In this document: positions 1 to 9,065 of the stretch, in pieces
How positions within the stretch are numbered: the first letter of the stretch is position 1
Layout: every line of letters begins with the position of its first letter
Assembly (NCBI RefSeq): GCF_009914055.1
Contig: NZ_CP028271.1
Span: forward strand, 1,860,001-1,924,000
Length of the DNA: 64,000 nt
Direction: 5' to 3'
Source: Mixta intestinalis
Lineage (GTDB): Bacteria > Pseudomonadota > Gammaproteobacteria > Enterobacterales > Enterobacteriaceae
The notes under the pieces: generated by a model
What the model was told of the DNA's origin: nothing
The model's input: the letters and a program-made list of their open reading frames with translations, nothing else
Database searches by the model: none
Program-made: the position numbers and the translations under genes

Positions 1-717
1 TTGGAAGATATTCTGGAAACGCGCGAAACCACCAGCGGCATGGAAACGCTCAACTTTATGGAACCACCGGCGGCGGCCGATCTGATCCGCGACGAACATC
101 CGCAGATTATCGCCACCATCCTGGTGCATCTGAAACGTTCGCAGGCGGCGGATATCCTCGCCCTGTTCGACGATCGTCTGCGTCACGATGTGATGCTGCG
201 TATCGCTACCTTCGGCGGCGTACAGCCTGCGGCGCTGGCGGAGCTGACCGAAGTGCTCAACTCGCTGCTTGATGGTCAGAACCTCAAACGCGCCAAGATG
301 GGTGGCGTGAGAACCGCAGCGGAAATTATCAACCTGATGAAAACGCATCAGGAAGAGGCGGTAATGGAGGCGGTACGCGAGTTCGACGGCGAGCTGGCGC
401 AGAAAATTATCGACGAGATGTTCCTGTTCGAAAACCTGGTGGACGTGGACGATCGCAGCATCCAGCGCCTGTTGCAGGAGGTGGAATCGGAGTCGCTGCT
501 GGTGGCGCTGAAGGGTGCCGAACAGCCGCTGCGCGAGAAGTTCCTCAAAAACATGTCGCAGCGCGCCGCCGATATTCTGCGCGACGATCTGGCCAACCGC
601 GGCCCGGTACGCATGTCGATGGTAGAGAACGAACAGAAAGCGATCCTGCTGATTGTCCGTCGTCTGGCGGAAAGCGGCGAAATGGTGATTGGCGGTGCCG
701 AGGAAACCTATGTCTGA
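1..717 (+). CDS. fliG: Flagellar motor switch protein FliG, 3' part (window-truncated)
   Basis: C-terminal 238 residues of FliG (the family is about 330 residues; the start lies left of the window, so the TTG at base 1 is not a start). FliG is the rotor protein of the C-ring on the cytoplasmic face of the flagellar basal body and interacts with MotA to produce torque. The EHPQ motif of the middle domain is visible near residues 32-35, followed by the helical C-terminal torque domain containing the charged DDRSIQRLLQEV region and ending in GEMVIGG. It overlaps fliH by 8 bp, which suggests translational coupling inside the fliFGHIJK operon. Identification is very secure. Confidence 0.97.
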   Translation: MEDILETRETTSGMETLNFMEPPAAADLIRDEHPQIIATILVHLKRSQAADILALFDDRLRHDVMLRIATFGGVQPAALAELTEVLNSLLDGQNLKRAKMGGVRTAAEIINLMKTHQEEAVMEAVREFDGELAQKIIDEMFLFENLVDVDDRSIQRLLQEVESESLLVALKGAEQPLREKFLKNMSQRAADILRDDLANRGPVRMSMVENEQKAILLIVRRLAESGEMVIGGAEETYV

Positions 718-1417
718 TGCGTTCTCTTCCCGTCCGTGGCAGCGCTGGCAGCCTGACGATCTGATGCGTTTCGAACAGTCGGTCAGCGAACCGCTGCCGG
801 AGCTGGATATTGCCGACAGCGGCGACGAAGAAACAGAGCTGCCCTCCCCGGCCTCGCAGCTGGAGCAGATCCAGCTACAGGCGCGGCTGGATGCGCACGC
901 CCAGGGCTACGCCGAAGGGCAGCATAAGGGCTTTCAGGACGGCAAGCAGTCGGGTTACGACGCTGGTTTCCAGCAGGGGCTTGCGGAGGCGCAGCAGCAG
1001 CAGGCACCGATCCAGGCGCGTATGCAGCAGCTGGTCACCGAGTTTCAGCACACGCTGGAAGCGCTCGACAGTGTCATCGCTTCGCGCCTGTTGCAGCTGG
1101 CGCTGGAGGCGGCGCGTCAGGTGATTGGCCAGGCCACTGCGGTTGATGGCTCTGCTCTGCTGCGCCAGATCCAGCAGATGATTCAGCAGGAACCGATGTT
1201 TAACGGCAAACCACAGCTGCGGGTGCATCCTGATGATTTACAACGCATTGAGCAGACGCTCGGCCCGACGCTCGATCTGCACGGCTGGCGTCTGCTGGCA
1301 GATAATTCCCTGCATCCCGGCGGCTGCAAACTGAGTGCGGAAGATGGCGATCTCGATGCCAGCGTGGCGACACGCTGGCATGAGCTGTGCCGCCTGGCGG
1401 CACCGGGAGAACTCTGA
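710..1417 (+). CDS. fliH: Flagellar assembly protein FliH
   Basis: FliH (235 aa) is the cytoplasmic stator-like partner that binds the FliI ATPase and docks it at the export gate. The ATG at 710 inside the fliG stop region gives the usual MSDxxxxRPWxRW N-terminus; an earlier in-frame start at 689 would only add residues overlapping fliG. The central part is a glutamine/alanine-rich segment with GxxxG-like spacing (around residues 65-100), typical of FliH and expected to form a long helical dimer. The C-terminus is the FliI-binding domain. It overlaps fliI by one base (ATGA-type junction). Confidence 0.95.
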   Translation: MSDAFSSRPWQRWQPDDLMRFEQSVSEPLPELDIADSGDEETELPSPASQLEQIQLQARLDAHAQGYAEGQHKGFQDGKQSGYDAGFQQGLAEAQQQQAPIQARMQQLVTEFQHTLEALDSVIASRLLQLALEAARQVIGQATAVDGSALLRQIQQMIQQEPMFNGKPQLRVHPDDLQRIEQTLGPTLDLHGWRLLADNSLHPGGCKLSAEDGDLDASVATRWHELCRLAAPGEL

Positions 1418-2772
1418 TGACAACCCGTCTTTCCCGCTGGCTCGGTTCGCTGGACGCCTTTGAGCAGCGTATCGCGGAGGTGCCCAACGTGCGCCGCTAC
1501 GGACGCCTGACGCGTGCCACTGGCCTGGTGCTGGAGGCGACCGGCTTGCAGCTACCGCTCGGCGCTACCTGCGTCATTGAACGTCACGACGGCAAGCAGA
1601 TTACCGAAGTGGAAAGCGAAGTGGTTGGCTTTAACGGTCAGAAGCTGTTCTTAATGCCGCTGGAAGAAGTCGAAGGCATTTTGCCCGGCGCACGCGTTTT
1701 TGCACGCGGCGACGGTGCCCAGATCGGCAAACAACTGATGCTAGGGCCGCAGCTGCTGGGCCGCGTGCTGGACGGCAGCGGACGTCCGCTTGATGGCCTG
1801 CCCGCGCCGGAAACCGGCTACCGTGCACCGTTGATTACGCCACCGTTTAACCCGCTACAACGCACGCCGATTACCGACGTGCTGGATACCGGCGTGCGGG
1901 CGATTAATGCGCTGTTAACCGTAGGACGCGGGCAGCGCATGGGGTTGTTCGCCGGTTCTGGCGTAGGTAAATCGGTGCTGCTCGGCATGATGGCACGTTA
2001 CACCAAAGCGGACGTGATCGTGGTAGGGCTGATCGGCGAGCGCGGACGCGAAGTAAAGGATTTTATTGAGAATATCCTCGGCAGCGAAGGCCGGGCGCGT
2101 TCGGTGGTGATTGCCGCCCCGGCGGACGTGTCGCCGCTGCTGCGTATGCAGGGTGCCGCTTACGCCACGCGCATCGCCGAAGATTTCCGCGATCGCGGTC
2201 AGCATGTATTGCTGATTATGGATTCCCTGACCCGCTACGCCATGGCGCAGCGCGAGATTGCGCTGGCGATAGGCGAACCACCGGCGACCAAAGGCTATCC
2301 CCCTTCGGTCTTCGCCAAACTGCCCGCGCTGGTCGAGCGCGCCGGTAACGGCATCGACGGCGGCGGTTCAATCACCGCTTTTTATACCGTTCTGACCGAA
2401 GGCGACGATCAGCAGGATCCAATTGCCGACTCGGCGCGCGCCATTCTCGACGGCCACGTCGTGCTGTCACGTCGTCTGGCAGAAGCGGGACATTATCCGG
2501 CCATCGATATAGAAGCCTCAATCAGCCGGGCAATGACCGCGCTGATCGATGAGGCGCACTACGCCCGCGTACGCCAGTTTAAGCAGCTGCTCTCCAGCTA
2601 TCAGCGCAACCGCGATCTGATCAGCGTCGGTGCTTACGCCGCCGGTAGCGATCCGCAGCTGGATAAAGCCATCAAGCTTTGGCCGATGCTGGAATCTTTT
2701 CTGCAACAGGGCATCTTCGAGCAGAGCCGCTATGACGACGCCTGCCTGCATTTGCAGGCGATTTTTGGTTGA
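1417..2772 (+). CDS. fliI: Flagellum-specific export ATPase FliI
   Basis: 451-residue ATPase of the flagellar type III export apparatus, related to the F1 beta subunit. It hydrolyses ATP to help unload chaperone-substrate complexes at the FlhA/FlhB gate. The Walker A motif GSGVGKS lies near residues 180-186 and the Walker B segment LLIMDS near 265-270; the GERGREVKDFIE segment of the catalytic fold is intact. The start ATG at 1417 overlaps the fliH stop, so a longer reading from 1387 is not needed. Length matches the enterobacterial family. Confidence 0.97.
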   Translation: MTTRLSRWLGSLDAFEQRIAEVPNVRRYGRLTRATGLVLEATGLQLPLGATCVIERHDGKQITEVESEVVGFNGQKLFLMPLEEVEGILPGARVFARGDGAQIGKQLMLGPQLLGRVLDGSGRPLDGLPAPETGYRAPLITPPFNPLQRTPITDVLDTGVRAINALLTVGRGQRMGLFAGSGVGKSVLLGMMARYTKADVIVVGLIGERGREVKDFIENILGSEGRARSVVIAAPADVSPLLRMQGAAYATRIAEDFRDRGQHVLLIMDSLTRYAMAQREIALAIGEPPATKGYPPSVFAKLPALVERAGNGIDGGGSITAFYTVLTEGDDQQDPIADSARAILDGHVVLSRRLAEAGHYPAIDIEASISRAMTALIDEAHYARVRQFKQLLSSYQRNRDLISVGAYAAGSDPQLDKAIKLWPMLESFLQQGIFEQSRYDDACLHLQAIFG

Positions 2773-2817
2773 TGTCGCCGGGCCAACGCCCGACGCGTGA
2801 AGTGAGGTCAACTCAGC

Positions 2818-3264
2818 ATGGCAAAAGCAAACAGTGCAATGGAAACCCTGCGCGATCTGGCGCAAAAAGAGGTGGAGGAAGCGGCCATCCGGCTGGGTAC
2901 GATGCGTCGCGCCCAGCAGCAGGCTGACGAGCAGCTCACCATGCTGCTGAACTATCAGGATGAATATCGCCACCGCCTGAACGATAACCTCTCTTCCGGC
3001 ATTGCCAGCTCGCGCTGGAGCAACTACCACCAGTTTATTCAGACGCTGGAAAAGGCGATTGAACAGCATCGACACCAGCTGGCGCAGTGTACGCAAAAGG
3101 TCGAGCAGGCGCTGAACGCCTGGCGCAATAAGCAACAGCGGCTGCACGCCTGGGAGACGCTACAGGCACGTTCGCAGGCCAACGAACTACTACAGGAAAA
3201 CCGTCTCGATCAGAAACGGATGGATGAGTATGCCCAACGGGCATCATTGAGGAAAGGCGAATGA
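2818..3264 (+). CDS. fliJ: Flagellar export chaperone FliJ
   Basis: 148-residue, strongly helical and charged protein matching FliJ, the soluble component that binds FliI (as F1 gamma does its beta ring) and the FlhA linker, and helps recycle chaperones. The start gives the typical N-terminus MAKANSAMETLRDLAQKEVE. Almost the whole protein is predicted coiled coil with abundant Gln, Glu and Arg. A 45-bp gap follows fliI and a 4-bp ATGA overlap joins it to fliK. Confidence 0.93.
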   Translation: MAKANSAMETLRDLAQKEVEEAAIRLGTMRRAQQQADEQLTMLLNYQDEYRHRLNDNLSSGIASSRWSNYHQFIQTLEKAIEQHRHQLAQCTQKVEQALNAWRNKQQRLHAWETLQARSQANELLQENRLDQKRMDEYAQRASLRKGE

Positions 3265-4508
3265 TTAAGCTGCCAACATCGGTTAATCCCCTCAGCGTCG
3301 ATAGCGGTGCTGTCCCTTCTGCCACCTTCGGCGGCGACGGCAAGACGGCCTCCACGCTGCCGGAAGCGTTTTTAACGCTGCTCGGCAATCGTCTGCTGAC
3401 ATTAGCGCCGCAGGCCGGAAACGACGCGACACCGACCGTCGGGACAAAAAAAACGCCGACGGAGAAAGTACCGCCAACCGAACTCAGTTCGCTGCTGGCG
3501 GCGCTGGAGAAGCCGGATGCGCTGAATGCGCTGCTGATGCCGGAAAAAACTAAAGAGAGCGACAAGGACGCCGATGATAAGCAGCGGCTAAAACCGGAGA
3601 CGCTCAGCACGGCCGATCAGCAGGCGTTACAGGCGCTGTTTGCCATGCTGCCTGCGCCGCAGCAACAGCCGCAGAGAGTACAAAGCAGCGAGCTGACGTT
3701 GGAGGCTGAAGCTGGCGCTGTCGGCCTGCCGGGAGCGCAGATTGGCAACCTGCAAAAAGCATTGACGCCAGCTAACGCGCCGATCGCTTCAGCGCAGGCT
3801 GACGGTGAAAAAACCACGTTAAGCGCCGCGCTACCGGGTAACAGTACCACGCCCGCTTCGGCCAGTAACGCTGATGGCGACAGCCAGCCTGTTTTCCAGA
3901 CAGCGCTGAACGGCGTATCGCCGGATGAGAAAAAAGAGAATAAAGAGAGTGTGCCGATGCATGCGTTGAATACGCTGTCGGCGGTGATGAACAGCGCCAG
4001 CGCCGTCACCACAGCGCCGATGCCCTCAGCCACCGCCATGACGCCAGGCACACCGCAGATTAACGCGCAGCTGGGCAGCCCGGAGTGGCAGCAGGCGGTC
4101 AGCCAGCAGGTTCTGATGTTCAACCGTAACGGCGAGCAGAAAGCCGAGCTGCGGCTGCACCCGGAAGATTTAGGCGTGATTCAGATCAGCCTGAGGCTGG
4201 ATAACGATCAGGCGCAGTTGAGCATGGTTTCCGGTCACAGCCAGGTGCGCGCCGCGCTGGAGGCGGCCCTGCCCCATCTGCGCAACGCGCTGGCGGAGAA
4301 CGGCATCAACCTGAGCCAGAGCAACGTCAGCAGCGACGCCTTCCCGCAGAGCCAGAGCTTCAGCGGGCAGCAGGAACCGCGTCAGGAGCGTTCGTCGGGC
4401 GCATTCTCCCTGACGCCAGAGGCTGACGAAGAGTTAACGCCGCTGGCGGTTCCCGCCTCCCTGCAGGCGCGTGCGGCGGGTAGCAGCGCTGTAGATACAT
4501 TCGCCTGA
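3261..4508 (+). CDS. fliK: Flagellar hook-length control protein FliK
   Basis: 415-residue secreted ruler that measures hook length and triggers the FlhB specificity switch. The N-terminal and middle regions are low-complexity, rich in Ala, Ser, Thr, Pro and Gln, as usual for this poorly conserved ruler. The conserved C-terminal switch domain is clear: AELRLHPEDLGVIQISLRL near residues 294-312, followed by AALEAALPHLRNALAENGI. The gene overlaps fliJ by 4 bp. It is the last gene before a 132-bp gap that precedes fliL, probably carrying a separate promoter. Confidence 0.94.
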   Translation: MIKLPTSVNPLSVDSGAVPSATFGGDGKTASTLPEAFLTLLGNRLLTLAPQAGNDATPTVGTKKTPTEKVPPTELSSLLAALEKPDALNALLMPEKTKESDKDADDKQRLKPETLSTADQQALQALFAMLPAPQQQPQRVQSSELTLEAEAGAVGLPGAQIGNLQKALTPANAPIASAQADGEKTTLSAALPGNSTTPASASNADGDSQPVFQTALNGVSPDEKKENKESVPMHALNTLSAVMNSASAVTTAPMPSATAMTPGTPQINAQLGSPEWQQAVSQQVLMFNRNGEQKAELRLHPEDLGVIQISLRLDNDQAQLSMVSGHSQVRAALEAALPHLRNALAENGINLSQSNVSSDAFPQSQSFSGQQEPRQERSSGAFSLTPEADEELTPLAVPASLQARAAGSSAVDTFA

Positions 4509-4640
4509 CGGCAACAAACGCCAAAGGTAAAAGCAAAAGGCGCGTCTTTTCCCCCCATTGACCGGCGAGAGACGCGGGATAATCACTCTCGGCTCGCCAC
4601 GATGGCCTGCCCCAGATAATTCACAGGGTATTTCTGCAAA
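4509..4640 (+). promoter_or_regulatory. fliK-fliL intergenic region, probable fliL operon promoter zone
   Basis: In E. coli and Salmonella the fliLMNOPQR genes have their own FlhDC-dependent promoter, and this 132-bp gap sits at the equivalent place. No clear sigma-28 element is visible. The fliL start codon at 4641 is preceded by a weak AGGG ribosome-binding site. The assignment rests on position rather than on a recognised motif. Confidence 0.4.
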
Positions 4641-5123
4641 ATGTCTGATAACGCGAAAGCCAAAGGCCGCAAACGTTCCATCCTGATTCCGGTGTTACTG
4701 GTTGTAACGCTGGCCGCTTGCAGCGTGGCAGGCTATGCAGTCTGGCGAATGATGAATAAAACCGGCGGACACGCGGAGTCCGTAAAAGTGGAACCGCCTG
4801 CCGCACCGGTCTTTTTTGCTCTTGATACGTTTACGGTTAACCTGGTCAATGCGGATAACGATCCCGATCGCGTGCTGTACGTGGGCTTTACCCTGCGTCT
4901 GCCGGATGAGGCGACGCGTCTGCGGATGAATGACTATCTGCCCGAAGTGCGCAGCCGCCTGCTGCTGCTGCTGTCACGCCAGGATGCATTAAAGCTGGCA
5001 ACGGAGCCGGGCAAGCAGGCGCTGGTAGAACAGATTAAGCAGGTGCTGGCACCGCCGCTGGTTAAGGGCCAACCTGCGCAGGTAGTCAGCGACGTGCTGT
5101 TTACCGCCTTCATTTTGAGGTGA
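4641..5123 (+). CDS. fliL: Flagellar basal body-associated protein FliL
   Basis: 160-residue single-pass inner-membrane protein. A short basic cytoplasmic N-terminus (KAKGRKR) precedes one membrane helix at about residues 15-33, and the rest is periplasmic, containing the family segment FFALDTFTVNLVN and a stomatin-like fold. FliL forms rings around stator units and supports motor torque. It opens the fliLMNOPQR block and is followed only 4 bp later by fliM. The C-terminal VLFTAFILR is typical. Confidence 0.95.
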   Translation: MSDNAKAKGRKRSILIPVLLVVTLAACSVAGYAVWRMMNKTGGHAESVKVEPPAAPVFFALDTFTVNLVNADNDPDRVLYVGFTLRLPDEATRLRMNDYLPEVRSRLLLLLSRQDALKLATEPGKQALVEQIKQVLAPPLVKGQPAQVVSDVLFTAFILR

Positions 5124-5127
5124 GTTA

Positions 5128-6135
5128 ATGGGCGATAGCATTCTTTCCCAGGCTGAGATTGACGCGCTTCTCAACGGCGACAGTGAAAGCGCGGAAGATG
5201 AAAAAAATAAGAGTACGGGCGATGACAATATTCGCCCCTACGATCCCAATACCCAGCGTCGCGTGGTGCGCGAACGTCTGCAGGCGCTGGAAATTATCAA
5301 CGAACGTTTTGCGCGCCAGTTCCGTATGGGGCTGTTTAACCTGCTGCGTCGCAGCCCGGATATCAGCGTCGGCGCGATCAAGATTCAGCCGTACCATGAG
5401 TTCGCCCGCAATTTGCCGGTGCCAACTAACCTGAACCTGATCCACCTGAAGCCGCTGCGCGGAACCGCCCTGTTTGTGTTCTCGCCCAGCCTGGTTTTTA
5501 TCGCGGTGGATAACCTGTTCGGCGGCGATGGACGTTTCCCTACCAAGGTAGAGGGACGCGAATTTACCCATACCGAACAGCGCGTGATCCGCCGCATGCT
5601 TAAGCTGGCGCTGGAAGGCTACAGCGACGCCTGGAAAGCGATCTATCCGCTGGATGTGGAGTATGTGCGTTCGGAAATGCAGGTGAAGTTTACCAACATC
5701 ACCACCTCGCCGAACGACATCGTGGTAACGACGCCGTTTCATGTCGAGATCGGCAACCTGGTGGGGGAATTCAACATCTGTATTCCCTTCAGCATGATTG
5801 AACCGCTGCGCGAGCTGCTGGTCAATCCGCCGCTGGAGAACTCGCGCCAGGAAGATCGCCACTGGCGCGAAACGCTGGTGAAACAGGTGCAGCACTCCGA
5901 GCTGGAGCTGATCGCCAATTTCGCCGACGTTTCTCTGCGCCTGTCGCGCATTTTGCAGCTGAAGCCGGGCGACGTGTTACCGATCGAAAAGCCGGATCGC
6001 ATTATCGCTCACGTCGATGGCGTACCGGTATTAACCAGCCAGTACGGCACTCTGAACGGGCAGTACGCGCTGCGTGTAGAACATTTAATTAACCCGATTT
6101 TGAATTCGCTGAATGAGGAACAGCCCGATGAATGA
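5128..6135 (+). CDS. fliM: Flagellar motor switch protein FliM
   Basis: 335-residue C-ring protein that receives phospho-CheY and sets rotation direction. The N-terminal CheY-P binding peptide LSQAEIDALL is at residues 5-14, followed by the conserved RPYDPNTQRRVVRERL entry to the middle CheC-like domain and a C-terminal SpoA-type domain (roughly residues 250-330). It overlaps fliN by 8 bp. Confidence 0.97.
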   Translation: MGDSILSQAEIDALLNGDSESAEDEKNKSTGDDNIRPYDPNTQRRVVRERLQALEIINERFARQFRMGLFNLLRRSPDISVGAIKIQPYHEFARNLPVPTNLNLIHLKPLRGTALFVFSPSLVFIAVDNLFGGDGRFPTKVEGREFTHTEQRVIRRMLKLALEGYSDAWKAIYPLDVEYVRSEMQVKFTNITTSPNDIVVTTPFHVEIGNLVGEFNICIPFSMIEPLRELLVNPPLENSRQEDRHWRETLVKQVQHSELELIANFADVSLRLSRILQLKPGDVLPIEKPDRIIAHVDGVPVLTSQYGTLNGQYALRVEHLINPILNSLNEEQPDE

Positions 6136-6538
6136 CAGTAATAAACCGTCCGATGATGCTATCTCTGCGGACGATCTGTGGGCTGAAGCGATGGGCGAAC
6201 AGGCCGCAGCCGATAGCGTGTCATCCGGCGACAGCGTATTCAAATCGCTGGAGAGTAAAGATCTCGGCGGCTCGTTGCAGGATATCGATCTGATTATGGA
6301 TATCCCGGTCAAGCTGACCGTGGAACTGGGCCGTACCAGGATGACCATTAAAGAGCTGCTGCGCCTGACGCAGGGTTCGGTAGTGGCGCTGGAAGGTCTG
6401 GCCGGTGAGCCGCTGGATATTCTGATTAACGGCTACCTGATCGCTCAGGGCGAAGTGGTGGTGGTGAACGATAAATATGGCGTGCGCATCACCGACATTA
6501 TTACGCCCTCTGAACGTATGCGTCGTCTGAGCCGTTAA
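6128..6538 (+). CDS. fliN: Flagellar motor switch protein FliN
   Basis: 136-residue C-ring base protein. The ATG at 6128 is chosen over an upstream in-frame codon at 6113 because a GAGGA ribosome-binding site lies just before it and it gives the standard MNDSNKPSDD start. The C-terminal SpoA domain is intact, including DIPVKLTVELGRTRMTIKEL and the NGYLIAQGEVVVVNDKYGVR segment that ends the family. FliN binds FliH to recruit the export ATPase to the C-ring. Confidence 0.97.
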   Translation: MNDSNKPSDDAISADDLWAEAMGEQAAADSVSSGDSVFKSLESKDLGGSLQDIDLIMDIPVKLTVELGRTRMTIKELLRLTQGSVVALEGLAGEPLDILINGYLIAQGEVVVVNDKYGVRITDIITPSERMRRLSR

Positions 6539-6540
6539 CC

Positions 6541-6945
6541 ATGAATAGCTATAGTCAGCAGCCCGCTGCTTCGCACGCCGCCCCGCCCACGTTTTCTACC
6601 GGCTCGGCGCTGACGCAGGTCAGCAGCGTGCTGGCGCTTATCGTGCTGCTGATCCTCGCCTGCGCCTGGCTGATGAAACGGCTGGGTTTTGCGCCGAAGC
6701 ACGTCGGCGGCCCGCAGGCGTTGAACATCAGCGCCAGCGTGCAGGTAGGACAGCGCGAGCGCGTGATCATTGTTAACGTGGACAACGCCCGACTGGTGCT
6801 GGGCGTTACCGCGCAACAGATCACGCATCTGCATACGCTGCCAGCACAGGACCCCACACAACAGGAGGCATCGCCCGCTGCGGTGACGCCTGATTTCCGT
6901 CAGCTTTTACAGACGTTGGTAAAACGTCCCGGAAAACCGCAATGA
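6541..6945 (+). CDS. fliO: Flagellar biosynthesis protein FliO
   Basis: 134-residue export-apparatus assembly factor with one membrane helix (around residues 24-42, VSSVLALIVLLILACAWLM). The cytoplasmic part contains the NISASVQVGQRERVIIVNV core typical of FliO, which stabilises FliP during gate assembly. It starts 2 bp after fliN and overlaps fliP by 4 bp. Confidence 0.93.
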   Translation: MNSYSQQPAASHAAPPTFSTGSALTQVSSVLALIVLLILACAWLMKRLGFAPKHVGGPQALNISASVQVGQRERVIIVNVDNARLVLGVTAQQITHLHTLPAQDPTQQEASPAAVTPDFRQLLQTLVKRPGKPQ

Positions 6946-7676
6946 TTCGTCGTCTGCTTCCGTTGCTGCCTCTGCTGCTGTTAACGCCAGCGGTACATGC
7001 TCAGCTGCCCGGTTTGGTAACACAGCCGCTGCCCGGCGGCGGGCAGAGCTGGTCGCTGCCCGTGCAGACGCTGGTATTTATCACCTCGCTAACGTTTTTA
7101 CCCGCCATTCTGCTGATGATGACCAGCTTTACCCGCATCATCATCGTATTTGGCCTGCTGCGTAACGCGCTGGGGACACCCTCTGCGCCGCCCAATCAGG
7201 TACTGCTGGGGCTGTCGCTGTTCCTGACCTTTTTTATCATGGCTCCGGTGTTCGATAAGATTTATCAGGACGCTTATCTGCCGTTCAGTCAGGACAAAAT
7301 TTCCGTGGATGTGGCGCTGGAAAAAGGCGCGCAGCCGCTGCGTGAATTTATGCTGCGCCAAACGCGTGAAGCAGATTTGGCACTGTTCGCCCGCCTTGCC
7401 AATACTGCGCCTATCGCCGGGCCGGAAGCAGTGCCGATGCGTATTCTGCTGCCCGCCTACGTTACCAGCGAGCTGAAAACCGCTTTTCAGATTGGCTTTA
7501 CCGTCTTTATTCCGTTTTTGATTATCGATCTGGTTATCGCCAGCGTACTGATGGCGCTGGGAATGATGATGGTGCCACCGGCAACCATCGCCCTGCCGTT
7601 TAAATTGATGCTGTTTGTGTTGGTGGATGGCTGGCAGCTGCTGGTTGGTTCGCTGGCGCAGAGCTTCTATTCCTGA
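6942..7676 (+). CDS. fliP: Flagellar export gate protein FliP
   Basis: 244-residue core subunit of the FliPQR export gate. It has a cleavable-looking signal peptide (residues 1-20, ending VHA-Q), followed by the family segments TLVFITSLTFLPAILLMMTSF and FGLLRNALGTPSAPPNQVL. Four membrane helices are expected. It overlaps fliO and is 14 bp upstream of fliQ. Full length. Confidence 0.97.
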   Translation: MIRRLLPLLPLLLLTPAVHAQLPGLVTQPLPGGGQSWSLPVQTLVFITSLTFLPAILLMMTSFTRIIIVFGLLRNALGTPSAPPNQVLLGLSLFLTFFIMAPVFDKIYQDAYLPFSQDKISVDVALEKGAQPLREFMLRQTREADLALFARLANTAPIAGPEAVPMRILLPAYVTSELKTAFQIGFTVFIPFLIIDLVIASVLMALGMMMVPPATIALPFKLMLFVLVDGWQLLVGSLAQSFYS

Positions 7677-7690
7677 TCCCCGGAGCAATC

Positions 7691-7960
7691 ATGACCCCAG
7701 AATCGGTAATGGTCCTTGGCCACGACGCAATGAAAGTCGCCCTGATGGTCGCCGCCCCCCTGTTGCTGGCGGCGTTAATCAGCGGCCTGCTGATCAGTCT
7801 GTTGCAGGCGGCAACCCAGGTTAACGAACAGACGCTCTCTTTTATCCCCAAAATTCTGGCGGTGGCGGCTACCGTGGTGGTGGCAGGCCCCTGGATGCTT
7901 AACCTGCTGCTGGACTATATCCGCACGCTGTTCAGCAACCTGCCCTATATTATCGGCTAA
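7691..7960 (+). CDS. fliQ: Flagellar export gate protein FliQ
   Basis: 89-residue protein with two membrane helices, the smallest part of the FliPQR gate (stoichiometry 5:4:1 in studied systems). The start MTPESVMVLGHDAMKVALMV and the QAATQVNEQTLSFIPKI loop between helices are characteristic. It lies between fliP and fliR in the conserved order. Confidence 0.97.
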   Translation: MTPESVMVLGHDAMKVALMVAAPLLLAALISGLLISLLQAATQVNEQTLSFIPKILAVAATVVVAGPWMLNLLLDYIRTLFSNLPYIIG

Positions 7961-7997
7961 CGGCACTGCCCGTCTCCGCCGCTTTTGCGAGAAATTT

Positions 7998-8783
7998 ATG
8001 TTAACGCTGGACAGCAGCCAACTTATGCTCTGGGTCAGTCAGTTCTTCTGGCCGCTGGTGCGCCTGCTTGCGCTGTTCAGCACTGCGCCAATTTTCAGTG
8101 AACGTGCCGTCAGTAAAAAGGTCAAAATTGGTCTGGCGGTCATGATTACCTGGATTCTGGCACCAACGCTGCCGCCGACGCAGGTCACATTATTTTCCGT
8201 TGGCGGTTTCGGGCTGTTGCTTCAGCAGCTACTGATTGGCATCGCGCTGGGCTTTACCATGCAGTTTGCTTTTGCTGCGGTGCGTATGGCGGGTGAACTC
8301 ATCGGATTACAAATGGGGCTTTCTTTTGCTACCTTCTTCGATCCCGGTAGCCGATTGAATATGCCGGTACTGGCACGCTTTTTGGATATGCTGGCAATGC
8401 TACTGTTTTTGACCTTCAATGGTCACCTGTGGCTAATTTCACTGCTGGCAGACAGTTTTCATACTTTACCGATTGGTGGAGACCCACTTAATGCCAATGC
8501 ATTCCTGGCGCTTGCTAAAGCCGGGGGGTTAATTTTCCTGAACGGGATGCGCCTGGCGCTGCCGCTAATCATTTTATTACTTACCATCAACCTGGCCCTG
8601 GGTTTGTTAAACCGCGTTGCACCACAACTCTCCGTTTTTGCCATCGGCTTCCCTGTAACCTTATCGATCGGAATTTTAACAATCGGTATACTTATGCCGC
8701 TTCTGGCCCCTTTCTGTGAGCATCTGTTCAGCGAAGTCTTTGATTTACTTTCTGACATACTTTCTGAGTTACCTAAAAACTAA
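7998..8783 (+). CDS. fliR: Flagellar export gate protein FliR
   Basis: 261-residue polytopic membrane protein that closes the FliPQR gate assembly. The conserved region QMGLSFATFFDPGSRLNMPV is visible near residues 107-126, with hydrophobic helices throughout. It is the last gene of the flagellar operon here and is followed by an AT-rich 650-bp gap before rcsA, as in E. coli. The last third of the gene uses more AT-rich codons than the other fli genes. Confidence 0.97.
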   Translation: MLTLDSSQLMLWVSQFFWPLVRLLALFSTAPIFSERAVSKKVKIGLAVMITWILAPTLPPTQVTLFSVGGFGLLLQQLLIGIALGFTMQFAFAAVRMAGELIGLQMGLSFATFFDPGSRLNMPVLARFLDMLAMLLFLTFNGHLWLISLLADSFHTLPIGGDPLNANAFLALAKAGGLIFLNGMRLALPLIILLLTINLALGLLNRVAPQLSVFAIGFPVTLSIGILTIGILMPLLAPFCEHLFSEVFDLLSDILSELPKN

Positions 8784-8858
8784 ACTACAACATTTCTTAA
8801 TGTGCGCCCTACCAATACTTAAGCATCAAAAATGTTTCTGCGCAATTTTCAAACCATT

Positions 8859-8892
8859 TTTATCAGAATTTCACTAAGGAAATTCTGATAAA
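8859..8892. repeat. Perfect 14-bp inverted repeat downstream of fliR
   Basis: Left arm TTTATCAGAATTTC (8859-8872), 6-nt loop, right arm GAAATTCTGATAAA (8879-8892). The arms are exact reverse complements and AT-rich. It could act as a weak bidirectional terminator for the fli operon or as an operator. The inner stretch TAAGGAAATTCTGA (8875-8888) also resembles the RcsAB consensus at 10 of 14 positions, so a regulatory role is possible. Confidence 0.7.
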
Positions 8893-9065
8893 TGGGTTTT
8901 AGATGTGAAAAATATTCGCAATAAATGGGACATCGCGTATTTTAAATATGGAATTCGTAACGGGCTCAACGTCTGGTCCGGCAAAAGATAAACTCGCAAG
9001 CGGATGTTTTCGAAAGGAAAAATTTTTTTGCGTTTTTTTCTTGTCTAAATGGATTTTTTGCGGCA

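Noticed and set aside
5125..5895. Minus-strand frame of 256 codons
   Set aside because: Antisense to fliM, which is complete and certain.
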